Below, piece by piece: positions 25,884 through 35,103 of a stretch of DNA of 64,000 nt (the first letter of the stretch is position 1; each line of letters begins with the position of its first letter). A model generated the notes under the pieces. That model saw only the letters and a program-made list of their open reading frames with translations, had not been told where the DNA came from and searched no databases. Location of the stretch: the NCBI GenBank assembly GCA_016719055.1, contig JADKAW010000009.1, forward strand, positions 62,001-126,000, given 5' to 3'. The stretch comes from Candidatus Rhodoferax mariagerensis. Its GTDB lineage: Bacteria; Pseudomonadota; Gammaproteobacteria; Burkholderiales; Burkholderiaceae_C. A program made the translations under genes and the position numbers.

Positions 25884-27371
25884 ATGGTCACCCGAGCGAA
25901 ACCCACTTTTACCGTAGAGCGCATGAGCAAGGTCGATACCGCCTGGCTGCGCATGGATTCTCCCAGCAACCTGATGATGATTGTGGGGGTGTGGATCATC
26001 AAGCCCGGTGTGACCTACCAGGCGGTGTGCGAACGTATTGAAGAGCGATTGCTCAAGTACCCACGGTTTGGGCAACGCGTGCAACTGGACGCCACGGGTG
26101 CCAGCTGGGTGACCGACACCCAGTTCAACATCAAGCGCCATGTCTTGCGCGAAAAGCTGCCGGCATCGGCCAATAAACACCCCGAATTGGCCTTGCAGCA
26201 GCGCATGGGTGAACTGGCCATGCAGCCGCTTGATGCCCGCTATCCGCTATGGGACTTTCGGCTGGTGGAGCATTTTGACGGTGGCTCGGCGCTGCTGGTG
26301 CGCATCCACCATTGCATCGCCGATGGTTTGGCTCTGATCTCAGTGATTCAAACCCTGGTTGATGGCGGTACCGAACCGCCGCAACGCCCGGCACATGCGC
26401 CCCACCCGCACGGTTGGGAGGCCGCTGAAGAATGGATGAGCCACACCCTGATCGAGCCGCTGACGGTGGCAGCCGTCAAGGCGCTGGGCATGGCCGGCGA
26501 AGGTGCCATCCATGCCTTTGAGGCCATCGGTGACCCACGCAACGTGCTGGAAAGGTGGCTGGAAAGTGGCCTGAGCAAAGGCCGGGCCGGCTCAGCCGAT
26601 GTGGCGCGCCTGGCTTATCAGGTGATTCGTGACGGCGCTGCACTGGCGCTGATGCCAGACGACTCACCGACCCGCCTCAAAGGCACGCCTGGGGTGACCA
26701 AGCGCGTAGCCTGGTGCCGACCGCTGCCACTGGACCACGTGCGCGCCGTCAGCAAGGCCCTGCACTGCTCGATCAACGATGTGCTGCTGGCCTGTGTGGC
26801 CGGTGCCATTGCGCAGTATTTAAGGCAACACGGCGACTCGGTACGAGACAAGGAAATTCGCGCCATGGTGCCGGTTAATTTACGGCCCATGTCAGAGGCC
26901 TACAAACTGGGCAACCAGTTTGGCCTGGCCCCGGTGGTGTTGCCGCTGGGGCTGGAAAACCCGATTGAGCGGGTTTACGAGGTACGCCGGCGCATGTCTG
27001 CGCTCAAGGGCAGCATGCAACCGCTGCTGGCGTTCGGCATGCTGGCCGTGGCCGGCGTGTTGCTGAAACCGGCGCAAGATGCGATGCTGAACCTGTTTTC
27101 CAAAAAAACCACTGCGGTCATGACCAACGTGCCTGGTCCGCGAGAAAAGCTCACCTTTTGCGGTGCCACGCTGGACCAAACCCTGTTTTGGGTGCCACAG
27201 TCTGGCACCGTGGGTTTGGGCGTGTCGATTTTGAGCTACGGTGGCGGCGTGCAGTTTGGCGTGATCAGCGACACCACACTGTGCCCCAACCCGCAGGCCA
27301 TCATCGACCAGTTTGCGCCCGAGTTTGAAAAGCTCAGCCTGCTGACAATGATGCTGCCCTGGAGTGACTAA
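25884..27371 (+). CDS. Wax ester synthase / diacylglycerol acyltransferase (WS/DGAT)
   Basis: A 495-aa bifunctional acyltransferase that esterifies fatty alcohols or diacylglycerol with acyl-CoA. The catalytic motif HHxxxDG is present as HHCIADG near residues 140-146; conserved N-terminal MSKVDTAWLRMDSPSNLMMIVGV and C-terminal MTNVPGPREKLTFCGA (NVPGP motif near 413) and VPQSGTVGLGVSILSYGG are also present. It has no neighbour within an operon; it is divergent from ACBP. With the fatty acyl-CoA reductase at 30962 it completes a wax ester pathway. Confidence 0.94.
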   Translation: MVTRAKPTFTVERMSKVDTAWLRMDSPSNLMMIVGVWIIKPGVTYQAVCERIEERLLKYPRFGQRVQLDATGASWVTDTQFNIKRHVLREKLPASANKHPELALQQRMGELAMQPLDARYPLWDFRLVEHFDGGSALLVRIHHCIADGLALISVIQTLVDGGTEPPQRPAHAPHPHGWEAAEEWMSHTLIEPLTVAAVKALGMAGEGAIHAFEAIGDPRNVLERWLESGLSKGRAGSADVARLAYQVIRDGAALALMPDDSPTRLKGTPGVTKRVAWCRPLPLDHVRAVSKALHCSINDVLLACVAGAIAQYLRQHGDSVRDKEIRAMVPVNLRPMSEAYKLGNQFGLAPVVLPLGLENPIERVYEVRRRMSALKGSMQPLLAFGMLAVAGVLLKPAQDAMLNLFSKKTTAVMTNVPGPREKLTFCGATLDQTLFWVPQSGTVGLGVSILSYGGGVQFGVISDTTLCPNPQAIIDQFAPEFEKLSLLTMMLPWSD

Positions 27372-27429
27372 TTTACTATTAAAATAGTAGCTATCAGCGA
27401 TTTATTAGTATGGTCTAGAGGCCAAAAAT
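27371..27429 (+). repeat. Dispersed ~60-bp repeat, copy 6, starting at the WS/DGAT stop
   Basis: TACTAT-TAAA-ATAGTA mini-hairpin, then GCTATCAGCGATTTATTAG and TATGGTCTAGAGGCCAAAAA. It fills the gap between convergent genes. Confidence 0.85.
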
Positions 27430-27447
27430 CCATGCAAGCTGTGCGAC

Positions 27448-28221
27448 TCAGTCGTCCAGCTGGTTTCTGGCCATTTCGACTTCAAGGCGTTCCAGGGCAT
27501 CGATGGGTTTGGCACGCGCGGCCAGTTGGTACAGGCGGGTTGCTTCTTCCATCATTTTTTCGCCGTCCATCATCAAAATGGCCCGGGCGTATTCAACCAT
27601 GCAGTAAGCCGAGTCAACGTTCAGCTGCAAAGCCTTGGCGAACAGCTTGAGCCCGATGTCGCGACTGGCACCATATGCCATGGCACCAATCAGGGAACCC
27701 ACCTTGTCGATCACTTCCGCATGAAAGTTACCCAGCACCACATGGGCATCGGCATGGTTGGGCTGGTGCTTGATGACGTGTTCAAGATTGGTTTTGACTT
27801 TGTTGCCCAAACCCTGGGCCAACGCCTTGGCCACGCTGATGCCTTGGCTATAGCGGCCCAGGGCATAGGCACGCCAATACAGGGCGTTGATGTTGAGGGT
27901 ATCGCGCAGGGTCTGCTCTTCGGCACGCGCAGCAACTTCCAGAAACAGCGCCAAGCGCCGATCCTCATGCTTTTCAAGGTAGGTGGCGTACACACAGGTG
28001 GCTTTGTTGGCCACATTCAGGCCAGCCGGCCCCAGGCTCAAGCCAAGCAGGGCGGCCTTGTGAAACTCGCCATTGTGAAAATGCGCCCACGCCTCCAGCA
28101 GCTGCGGATCGTGAGGCAGAGCCTCGAGGTCACCTGCATGTAATCTGGTCCAATTGTCTTTGACCGTGCTTGCATCATAGTTGTATTCGCCGGCATAAGG
28201 AAAAGGGGTCCACTTGGCCAT
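27448..28221 (-). CDS. TPR-like protein, unknown function
   Basis: A 257-aa soluble helical protein. From about residue 45 it has tandem 34-residue-like units (ALYWRAYALGRYSQGIS, HADAHVVLGNFHAEVIDKVG, SAYCMVEYARAILMMDGEKMMEEATRLYQLAARAKP) that look like degenerate tetratricopeptide repeats, as in regulator-of-microtubule-dynamics-like proteins. No signal peptide. Position in the storage-lipid region suggests a granule- or lipid-related scaffold, which is inference only. Confidence 0.7.
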   Translation of the reverse strand: MAKWTPFPYAGEYNYDASTVKDNWTRLHAGDLEALPHDPQLLEAWAHFHNGEFHKAALLGLSLGPAGLNVANKATCVYATYLEKHEDRRLALFLEVAARAEEQTLRDTLNINALYWRAYALGRYSQGISVAKALAQGLGNKVKTNLEHVIKHQPNHADAHVVLGNFHAEVIDKVGSLIGAMAYGASRDIGLKLFAKALQLNVDSAYCMVEYARAILMMDGEKMMEEATRLYQLAARAKPIDALERLEVEMARNQLDD

Positions 28222-28251
28222 TGTTGTCTCCGGAAGCCTGTTTTTTGTTTG

Positions 28252-28908
28252 CTAGCCCTTATTGTAGGCATCTGACAACTTGATCAAGTGCGCCCTTTGT
28301 CCTTGCTCCAGGTAAGGTGCCAGCAGATTGAGCGTGTGCTGCGCCCCGCGCAGCAAGGCTGCCTGAGCGTTGTTGACCTCCAGCGCATTGCGCGGGTCGC
28401 GCACATACTCAAAGCTCAGCCAATACGTCAGCACCACCACCATGCTAGTAGCAGTGGCTTCGATCTCGCGCGAGTCTATCTGCAGGGCTCCGCCCCGACG
28501 CATGCCGTCTAGCAGGCCCTTGACCGCACGGGTCTTGCTTTTCAGAACCAGCTGAAAATGGGTTTCAAGACGACGGTTTTTGCTCAGCAGGTCATTGATG
28601 TCGCGGTACAGAAAACGGAATTGCCAAATCAGCTCAAACAGCGTGTGCATGAAAAACCAGGCGTCTTCGACATTGCGAACATCGTCGCTGGCGCTTAGCA
28701 GTTCACCAAGTTCGCGCTCAAAGCGGTCAAACAGTGCGTTGATCAGCTCGTCTTTGGCGGGATAGTGGTAATACAGGTTGCCCGGACTGATGTTGAGCTC
28801 AGCAGAAATCAGCGTGGTCGAGACGTTGGGCTCACCAAAGCGGTTGAACAAGGCCAGTGTGACTTCAAGAATTCGCTCGGCAGTGCGCCTTGGCGCCTTT
28901 TTTACCAT
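28252..28908 (-). CDS. TetR/AcrR-family transcriptional regulator
   Basis: A 218-aa repressor. N-terminal HTH: RTAERILEVTLALFNRFGEPNVSTTLISAELNISPGNLYYHYPAKDELINALF (about residues 8-60). The C-terminal ligand domain is helical. The start at 28908 (MVKKAPRR) is preferred; the frame runs to 29022 with a low-complexity extension. Probably regulates the lipid genes around it, since it lies between the TPR protein and the patatin on the same strand. Confidence 0.88.
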   Translation of the reverse strand: MVKKAPRRTAERILEVTLALFNRFGEPNVSTTLISAELNISPGNLYYHYPAKDELINALFDRFERELGELLSASDDVRNVEDAWFFMHTLFELIWQFRFLYRDINDLLSKNRRLETHFQLVLKSKTRAVKGLLDGMRRGGALQIDSREIEATATSMVVVLTYWLSFEYVRDPRNALEVNNAQAALLRGAQHTLNLLAPYLEQGQRAHLIKLSDAYNKG

Positions 28909-29055
28909 GTTGGCTGGGTCTCCATTGGTGCCATTCGAATGATTTGGCTCAGGTTGTCCATGATGTTGTGCAGCTTTGTCAGCGACCGGCCGACGCGCGC
29001 CGGCGGGTGCTTGGGCAGACACAGGTGGCGGCGCGTGTCATCTAGCACCGCATGG

Positions 29056-30153
29056 TTAAGCGTGATGCCATGATGACCGAGCTTTGCGCTCAGGTTGCTT
29101 TGGCGCGAGCGAAGGGTCTGGCGCGTTTGCTGGTAGGCATGCTCGGCCAAATGGCGCCGCTGGCTGTAGCTGAAAGGTGTTGGCCAAATACAACACGGGG
29201 TCGCGCTGGTTGGGCTCAATCAGCAGGATGTCGGTGTCGGGGTAAGACTGCTCATAACTTTTCATGCCCAATACCATGCGAGAGTGAATCAGCGAGCGAA
29301 AGGTCTGGCTCAGCACCGCTGGCAGTCCGCCATCCACAATTCGCGGAATGGGTTCTGGGGCCGTCCAGGGCATGATCCGGTCGCTGGCGGTCAGGGGTTC
29401 GGTGGCATTGAACGGCACCAGTGGGTTCAGGCACAGCATCAGGTCCACCCCTTCATCCAGGGCGATCGAGGCGTGCATGGTTTTAATCAGCGCCCCGTCA
29501 ACAAAATGCTGTCCATCGATCTCAACCGGTGGAAACAAGCCAGGCAGTGCAGCGCTGGCCTGAACAGCTTTTGAAATCGGAACGTGATCCCAGCCAGGAC
29601 GCCCAAAGGCCACCGCCGTGCTACTGTCAAGGTGGGTGGCAACCAGCGTCAGACGGGTTTTGAGTTGCCGAAAATCGTTGCTGCGGCCAACACGGGAAAA
29701 CAGCCGCGCAAGTTCAGTGTGAATTCTTGCATTGGAAAAAAATCCTGTCGGTAAACCTGGGCTCATCCGCTCCAGCGCCCGAATCAGCGATTTGCCACCC
29801 AGCGTGCTTTGCCAGGCACCTGCCATCATCAACTCCGGCAGCAGCAACGAGCGCGAGAAAAACTCTGAAAACGCAGGTCGCAGCAACAATGCCGGATCGA
29901 ACACTTCGGTTTGGTGCTGGCGGTCTTCTATGAAAAGCGAACACAACTGGAGTGGCGTAATGCCATTGGCCAAACCTGCCGCGATAAACCCGCCGGCAGA
30001 AACCCCCACATAGTGCTGCAGCTGGTTGAAATGGATGCCCTGGAGCGACTCTTGCAGCGCGCACAGCGCACCAATTTCATAAATAGCGCCCAATGGGCCG
30101 CCACCTGCCAAAGCCAAGGCGATCTTGGGGGATGACGATGTGGACGGCTTCAT
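29056..30153 (-). CDS. Patatin-like phospholipase
   Basis: A 365-aa Ser-Asp lipid acyl hydrolase. Oxyanion loop GGGPLGA at 17-23, nucleophile elbow GVSAG at 50-54 (Ser52), catalytic Asp in DGA at 219-221. No signal peptide, so probably cytoplasmic, acting on phospholipids or on granule lipids or polyester. The gene follows a phasin gene on the same strand, which fits a granule-associated hydrolase but does not prove it. Confidence 0.9.
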   Translation of the reverse strand: MKPSTSSSPKIALALAGGGPLGAIYEIGALCALQESLQGIHFNQLQHYVGVSAGGFIAAGLANGITPLQLCSLFIEDRQHQTEVFDPALLLRPAFSEFFSRSLLLPELMMAGAWQSTLGGKSLIRALERMSPGLPTGFFSNARIHTELARLFSRVGRSNDFRQLKTRLTLVATHLDSSTAVAFGRPGWDHVPISKAVQASAALPGLFPPVEIDGQHFVDGALIKTMHASIALDEGVDLMLCLNPLVPFNATEPLTASDRIMPWTAPEPIPRIVDGGLPAVLSQTFRSLIHSRMVLGMKSYEQSYPDTDILLIEPNQRDPVLYLANTFQLQPAAPFGRACLPANAPDPSLAPKQPERKARSSWHHA

Positions 30154-30184
30154 AGGTCACAGTTTAAGACCGATCGTGCTATTT

Positions 30185-30757
30185 TCATACAGGGTTTTCC
30201 TGACCTGCTGCTGCAACCGCCACCTCGGGTTTGCGCGCTATGGCTTTGGCGGCCGCTTTCTTGGCAGGTTTGGAAACTGGCGCCTCTGCAACTGGCTTGG
30301 CCGCAGGTTTGGAGACTTTCGAGTTGGCAGGTGCGAGCTTTTGCACACTGGCATTGAGTTCGTCAATGCGGGCAATCAAGGCTGCAACATCTTTGGCAGA
30401 CGGCACACCGAGTTTGTTCAGCGCCTTGGCCACGCGGTCTTCAAAAATGGTCTCAAGTTTGTCCCATTGGCCAGAGGCCTTGCTGGAGATGTCGGTGGCC
30501 ATGCTGGTCATCTTTTGGGTGGCTTCGGTGATTTTTTCTTCAGCGGCTGACTGGGTTTTACGCTGGAAGCTTACGCCTTCCTTGACCAGTGACTCAAAGG
30601 CTTTGCTTCCTTCGACCTGCGCTTTGGTAAAAGCCCCTAAGCCGGCTTGCCAGATTTGCTGCGCAGAGTCTTTGACTGAGCTCGACAATGGGGCGCCCGA
30701 TTTTTTGGCAGCAGCGGTCTTGCTTGAAGCGGCAGTTTTTTTCAGTTTGGTCACCAT
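30185..30757 (-). CDS. Phasin-family granule-associated protein (PhaF/PhaI-like)
   Basis: A 190-aa protein. Middle region (about 25-125) is an amphipathic helical phasin domain (QQIWQAGLGAFTKAQVEGSKAFESLVKEGVSFQRKT...GQWDKLETIFEDRVAKALNKLGVPSAKDVAALIARIDELNASV). Both termini are Lys/Ala/Pro-rich, histone-like, as in PhaF/PhaM that tie granules to the nucleoid. It should coat PHA or lipid inclusions. It lies 31 bp upstream of the patatin gene. Confidence 0.88.
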   Translation of the reverse strand: MVTKLKKTAASSKTAAAKKSGAPLSSSVKDSAQQIWQAGLGAFTKAQVEGSKAFESLVKEGVSFQRKTQSAAEEKITEATQKMTSMATDISSKASGQWDKLETIFEDRVAKALNKLGVPSAKDVAALIARIDELNASVQKLAPANSKVSKPAAKPVAEAPVSKPAKKAAAKAIARKPEVAVAAAGQENPV

Positions 30758-30961
30758 GAGGTTCTCCAGTTAAGTTCAAAAAGTAAGGTGTCAGCAGGGT
30801 AAGACTCCTGCATGGGCTGCACTTTAGGGGGCAAGTGGTGCAAGGTGTAGGTGCTGCTTTCTAATTAATGTGTTGGACTATTTGCGCAGGCGCGGGTTTA
30901 CGCTGAAGGCAAAACCACTCAGGACAGGCAAAAATGGCAGACTCGAATGGAGATAATTTTT

Positions 30962-32959
30962 ATGCAATATTTTGTAACGGGTGCCACCGGGTTCATTGGC
31001 AAGCGGCTGGTCAAGGCACTGTTGGCGAACAAGGGCTCTGTGGTCTATTTTTTAATTCGCAAGGAAAGTGAGGACAAAGTCCGCGCTTTGCGCGAATTCT
31101 GGGGTGCCAGCGCAGCGCGGGTGATTCCGGTGTTCGGTGATCTGACCAGCAAAAAACTGGGGATTTCTGCCACAGAGATCAAGCAAATCAAAGGGCAAAT
31201 CGACCATTTTTACCATCTGGCGGCGATCTACGACCTGGGAGCCGATGAGGCCACTCAGATTGCAATCAACATTGAAGGCACGCGCAACACGGTTGAGCTG
31301 GCGCGCGCCATCGACGCGGGTCACTTTCACCATGTATCGTCGATCGCCGCCGCTGGTTTGTACGAAGGCGTCTTTCGCGAAGACATGTTTGATGAGGCAG
31401 AGAATTACGAACACCCGTATTTCATGACCAAGCATGAGAGCGAAAAGATAGTGCGCACCGAGTGCAAACTGCCCTGGTCGGTGTATCGGCCAGCCATGGT
31501 GGTGGGTGACAGCAGCACCGGTGAGATGGACAAGATTGACGGCCCCTATTATTTTTTCAAGCTGATCCAGCGCATGCGGCAACTGCTGCCGCCCTGGCTG
31601 CCCTCGATTGGTCTGGAAGGCGGGCGCATCAACATTGTGCCGGTTGACTTTGTGGTGGCGGCGCTGATCGCCATCAGCCATCAAAAAGACATTACCCACA
31701 AGTGTTACCACCTGGTTGACCCGGTCGGGTATCGGGTGGGGGATGTGCTGGACATTTTCAGTAAGGCAGCCCACGCGCCCAAGATGAACCTGTTTGTCAA
31801 TGCTGCCTTGCTGGGTTTTATTCCGCGCAGCGTGACCAAGGGCCTGATGGCATTGGCACCAGTGCGCCGGGTGCGTAATGCCATTATGAATGATCTGGGC
31901 TTGCCACAAGACATGCTGACTTTCGTCAACTACCCGACTCGTTTTGATTGCCGCGACACCCTAGCCGCGCTCAAGGGAACCGGTGTGGCCTGCCCCAACC
32001 TCAACGACTATGCCTGGCGCCTGTGGGACTACTGGGAGCGCCACCTGGACCCCGACCTGCACATCGACCGCAGTTTGCGCGGCACGGTGGGCGGCAAGGT
32101 GGTGTTGATCACCGGTGGTTCCTCAGGCATTGGGCTGGCGGCAGCGCACAAGTTTGCAGAGGCCGGGGCCATCACGGTGATTTGCGGGCGCGACCAGAAC
32201 AAACTCGACGACGCCTGTGCCGAGGCCAAAACTCGTGGCTATGGTTTTATTGCGTACGCGGTGGACATTGCTGAACAACAGGCCTGTGATGCTTTTGTGC
32301 AACAGGTGCTTGCCCAGCACGGCGGTGTGGACTTTTTGATCAACAACGCCGGGCGCTCGATCCGCCGGGCCATTGAGTCAAGCTACGACCGCTTTCATGA
32401 CTATGAGCGCACCATGCAGCTCAATTACTTTGGCTGCTTGCGCGTGACGACCGGGTTTTTGCCCGGCATGGTAACCAAGCGCAAAGGTCACGTGGTCAAC
32501 ATCAGCAGCATTGGTGTGCTGACTAATGCGCCGCGTTTCAGTGCCTACGTGGCCAGCAAGGCGGCGCTGGATGCCTGGACGCGCTGTGCTTCCAGTGAGT
32601 TTGCCGACCAGGGCATCAGCTTTACCACCATCAACATGCCCTTGGTGCGCACACCCATGATTGCGCCAACCGGTCTTTACAACAATGTCCCCACCTTGTC
32701 GCCCGAAGAGGCTGCCGACATGATTGCGCAGGCGTGCATCTTCAAACCGGTGCGCATTGCCACCCGACTTGGCATCACCGGGCAGATTTTGCACGCAGCA
32801 CTTCCGCGGGTGGCGCAGATTGTGATGAACACCACCTTCAGAATGTTTCCGGACTCAAGCGCGGCCAAAGGCGCCAAAACTGGCGACAAACCTGCCAAAT
32901 CACAGCTGTCGCCTGAGGCTGTGGCGATGCAGCAAATGATGCGGGGAATTCATTTTTAA
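30962..32959 (+). CDS. Two-domain fatty acyl-CoA reductase (Maqu_2220-like), alcohol-forming
   Basis: A 665-aa fusion of two SDR units. The N-terminal extended SDR has TGATGFIG at 6-13 and YFMTK (YxxxK) near 155, and resembles the FAR reductase domain. The C-terminal classical SDR has TGGSSGIG near 383 and YVASK near 528. Length, domain order and long segments (HFHHVSSIAAAGL, EMDKIDGPYYFFK, NAPRFSAYVASKAALDA, INMPLVRTPMIAPT) match, from memory, the Marinobacter acyl-CoA/ACP reductase that makes fatty alcohols with NADPH. GGAG precedes ATG 30962; the ATG at 30947 is less likely. It would supply the alcohol for the WS/DGAT at 25884. A hairpin terminator follows. Confidence 0.88.
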   Translation: MQYFVTGATGFIGKRLVKALLANKGSVVYFLIRKESEDKVRALREFWGASAARVIPVFGDLTSKKLGISATEIKQIKGQIDHFYHLAAIYDLGADEATQIAINIEGTRNTVELARAIDAGHFHHVSSIAAAGLYEGVFREDMFDEAENYEHPYFMTKHESEKIVRTECKLPWSVYRPAMVVGDSSTGEMDKIDGPYYFFKLIQRMRQLLPPWLPSIGLEGGRINIVPVDFVVAALIAISHQKDITHKCYHLVDPVGYRVGDVLDIFSKAAHAPKMNLFVNAALLGFIPRSVTKGLMALAPVRRVRNAIMNDLGLPQDMLTFVNYPTRFDCRDTLAALKGTGVACPNLNDYAWRLWDYWERHLDPDLHIDRSLRGTVGGKVVLITGGSSGIGLAAAHKFAEAGAITVICGRDQNKLDDACAEAKTRGYGFIAYAVDIAEQQACDAFVQQVLAQHGGVDFLINNAGRSIRRAIESSYDRFHDYERTMQLNYFGCLRVTTGFLPGMVTKRKGHVVNISSIGVLTNAPRFSAYVASKAALDAWTRCASSEFADQGISFTTINMPLVRTPMIAPTGLYNNVPTLSPEEAADMIAQACIFKPVRIATRLGITGQILHAALPRVAQIVMNTTFRMFPDSSAAKGAKTGDKPAKSQLSPEAVAMQQMMRGIHF

Positions 32960-32992
32960 GACGACTGGCGCCACTGCGATAATGAGGATCGA

Positions 32993-33014
32993 GGGCACCG
33001 GGTGGTGCCCTTTT
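32993..33014 (+). terminator. Intrinsic terminator after the fatty acyl-CoA reductase
   Basis: GGGCACC-GGGT-GGTGCCC followed by TTTT; 33 bp after the stop codon. Confidence 0.8.
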
Positions 33015-33036
33015 ACTTCATGGATTCAACCGCTTG

Positions 33037-34434
33037 ATGTCAGGCTTTGCTTGTTGTCAGCACCTCACAGCACAGACGCCGGTGGCCGCCAACTCTTCCC
33101 GTAGACTTTTCAGTTCCGCCGTATGGTCCCTGATGGGCACGGTGGTGCCCATGCTGGCGGCATTGGCAGCCGTGCCCTGGCTGATGCGTTATCTTGGGCA
33201 GGAGCGACTGGGCATCCTGTCGCTGGTTTGGGTGGTCGTGGGGTATTTCAGCTTTCTGGACATGGGATTGGGCCGGGCGGTAACAGTGGCGGTTGCAGCG
33301 TTGCGTGCCAACGGAGATCAAACAGGTGCTGATGAACGGCATGTGCTGGGCTCAGCGTCGGCGCTGCTATTTGGTGTGGGGCTTGGTGCAGCGGTCGCTA
33401 TGGCGGCAGCAATTGCCCTATTGGGCATACCTTTTCAGTTGTCATCTTCCAAACTAAGCGATGAAGTCACGTTGGCACTTTTCTGGACCCTGCCAAGTTT
33501 GCCGCTGCTGTTGTTGTCGTCCTCGCTGCGCGGGCAACTCGAAGGTGCCGGCGCCTTCAAGCTGCTGAACATGATCAGAATTCCGACGGGCATTCTGCTG
33601 GTTGTCGGGCCCTGCCTCAGTGCATTTTTTACGCCCAGCCTGGTTGGATCCTGCATCAGCATTTTTATCGTTCGCGCTGTCCATATGGCGGTGTTGTGGC
33701 GCATCGTGGCGCAGCAGGCCGGCTATGGTTCTTGGGCATTTGCCGCAACGCTGTTGCGTGCCGCCAGCCTGCCCTGGTTGCGGCGATTGTTGACATTTGG
33801 CGGTTGGGTCACCGTCAGCAATGTGGTGGGGCCGATCATTGTTTATGTGGACCGCTTTGTCATCGGCGTCACACTGGCAGCCAGCGCGGTGACCGTTTAC
33901 GCTGTACCTTTTGATCTGGTTTCAAGATTGCCGGTGCTGGTGGCAGCCCTGTGCAGCGTGCTGCTGCCAGAGTTGACCCGTTTGGCCAGTTTGGCCGCCA
34001 GCGCCGATCCGGACGCGGGAGAGCGTGCCCGTCGTTTGGTCAAAAAGTCGGGCTGGCTCAGCGCTATCGTGGTAGCTTTGATCGTGATCATCGGGTGCTG
34101 GGCAACTCCCTGGGCCCTGACGATTTGGCTGGGGCAGGCGTTCGCGGCCAGCAGCACCGCCGTCACTCAGCTATTGCTGCTGGCATTTGGCGTTAACGCG
34201 GTGGCACAAATTCCGTTCACGGCTTTGCAGGCGGTCGGCCGGGTGAAAGCGGTGGCTTTGCTGCACTGTGCCGAGTTGCTGCCTTATGCGGTGCTTGTTT
34301 TTTTTGCGATTTCGTGGCTGGGCATTGTGGGTGCGGCCTGGGCATGGCTGCTTAGAAGCATCGTAGACTATATCGTTCTGGCGTGGCTATGGCATGTGGC
34401 CCAGGGTCACCCGGCGTCTGCCATCAAAAGTTGA
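33037..34434 (+). CDS. Polysaccharide flippase (Wzx-like, MOP superfamily)
   Basis: A 465-aa protein with about 12 transmembrane segments of the polysaccharide_synt family; likely flips undecaprenyl-linked oligosaccharide across the inner membrane. Seen: RRLFSSAVWSLMGTVVPMLAALAAVPWLMRYLGQERLGILSLVWVVVGYFSFLDMGLGRA, the conserved first two helices. Start is ATG 33037 or the adjacent TTG 33034. First gene of a rightward glycan cluster; no wzy polymerase was recognised next to it. Confidence 0.85.
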   Translation: MSGFACCQHLTAQTPVAANSSRRLFSSAVWSLMGTVVPMLAALAAVPWLMRYLGQERLGILSLVWVVVGYFSFLDMGLGRAVTVAVAALRANGDQTGADERHVLGSASALLFGVGLGAAVAMAAAIALLGIPFQLSSSKLSDEVTLALFWTLPSLPLLLLSSSLRGQLEGAGAFKLLNMIRIPTGILLVVGPCLSAFFTPSLVGSCISIFIVRAVHMAVLWRIVAQQAGYGSWAFAATLLRAASLPWLRRLLTFGGWVTVSNVVGPIIVYVDRFVIGVTLAASAVTVYAVPFDLVSRLPVLVAALCSVLLPELTRLASLAASADPDAGERARRLVKKSGWLSAIVVALIVIIGCWATPWALTIWLGQAFAASSTAVTQLLLLAFGVNAVAQIPFTALQAVGRVKAVALLHCAELLPYAVLVFFAISWLGIVGAAWAWLLRSIVDYIVLAWLWHVAQGHPASAIKS

Positions 34435-34437
34435 GCC

Positions 34438-35097
34438 ATGCAAAGTTATATCGACAAAACCACTGATTATTTTGCGCATGCGCGCACAGAAATAGCGCCG
34501 CTATTGCCCGCGCATTGCGGGCGCGTGCTGGAACTGGGTTGTGGCTCAGGTGCCACGCTGGGTTGGCTGAGGCAGTCTCTGAAAACCTCCCGTACCGTTG
34601 GCATCGAGATTGTCGAAGCCGCAGCCAGTGCAGCAAGAGCGAACGCCGATGAGGTGTACTGGGCCGATTTTGAACATGACCGCTTGACCATGGCCACAGA
34701 CCAATTTGATGTCATCTTGTGTCTGGACGTACTGGAGCACATGGTCAATCCCTGGGCGGTTGTGGACCGTCTGGTGACAGAGCATCTGGCACCAGGCGGA
34801 CTGATGATCGCCAGCGTGCCCAATGTTCGCCATTACAACGTGGTGCTTCCGTTGCTTTTCGGGGGCCGTTGGGACTACGCCGAAGCCGGACCACTGGACC
34901 GGACGCATTTGCGGTTTTTTACCCGGGGCTCCGCCCTGCAATTGCTGACACACGCACAACTTTCCGCTCCCCTGTGCAGCGCCACCGGCTTTGACGGTTT
35001 CTCAAAAAAGCAGATCGTCAACACCCTGACGCTTGGCCTTTTTCGGGAATTTGTTACTTACCAGTACTACCTGACGGCACATAAAACGACTTTTTGA
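34438..35097 (+). CDS. Class I SAM-dependent methyltransferase
   Basis: A 219-aa methyltransferase: motif I VLELGCGSGATLGWL near 29-43, motif II/III FDVILCLDVLEHMVNPW near 89-105, then LAPGGLMIASVPNVRHYNV. It starts four bases after the flippase. In this setting it may cap or decorate a sugar; the substrate is unknown. Confidence 0.88.
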   Translation: MQSYIDKTTDYFAHARTEIAPLLPAHCGRVLELGCGSGATLGWLRQSLKTSRTVGIEIVEAAASAARANADEVYWADFEHDRLTMATDQFDVILCLDVLEHMVNPWAVVDRLVTEHLAPGGLMIASVPNVRHYNVVLPLLFGGRWDYAEAGPLDRTHLRFFTRGSALQLLTHAQLSAPLCSATGFDGFSKKQIVNTLTLGLFREFVTYQYYLTAHKTTF

Positions 35098-35103
35098 TCC
35101 CCA

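Noticed and set aside
34060..34100. Repeat-like text in the flippase gene (CAGCGCTATCGTGGTAGC)
   Set aside because: No mini-hairpin and no GGGCTAGAGGCC core follows; coding for a normal helix.
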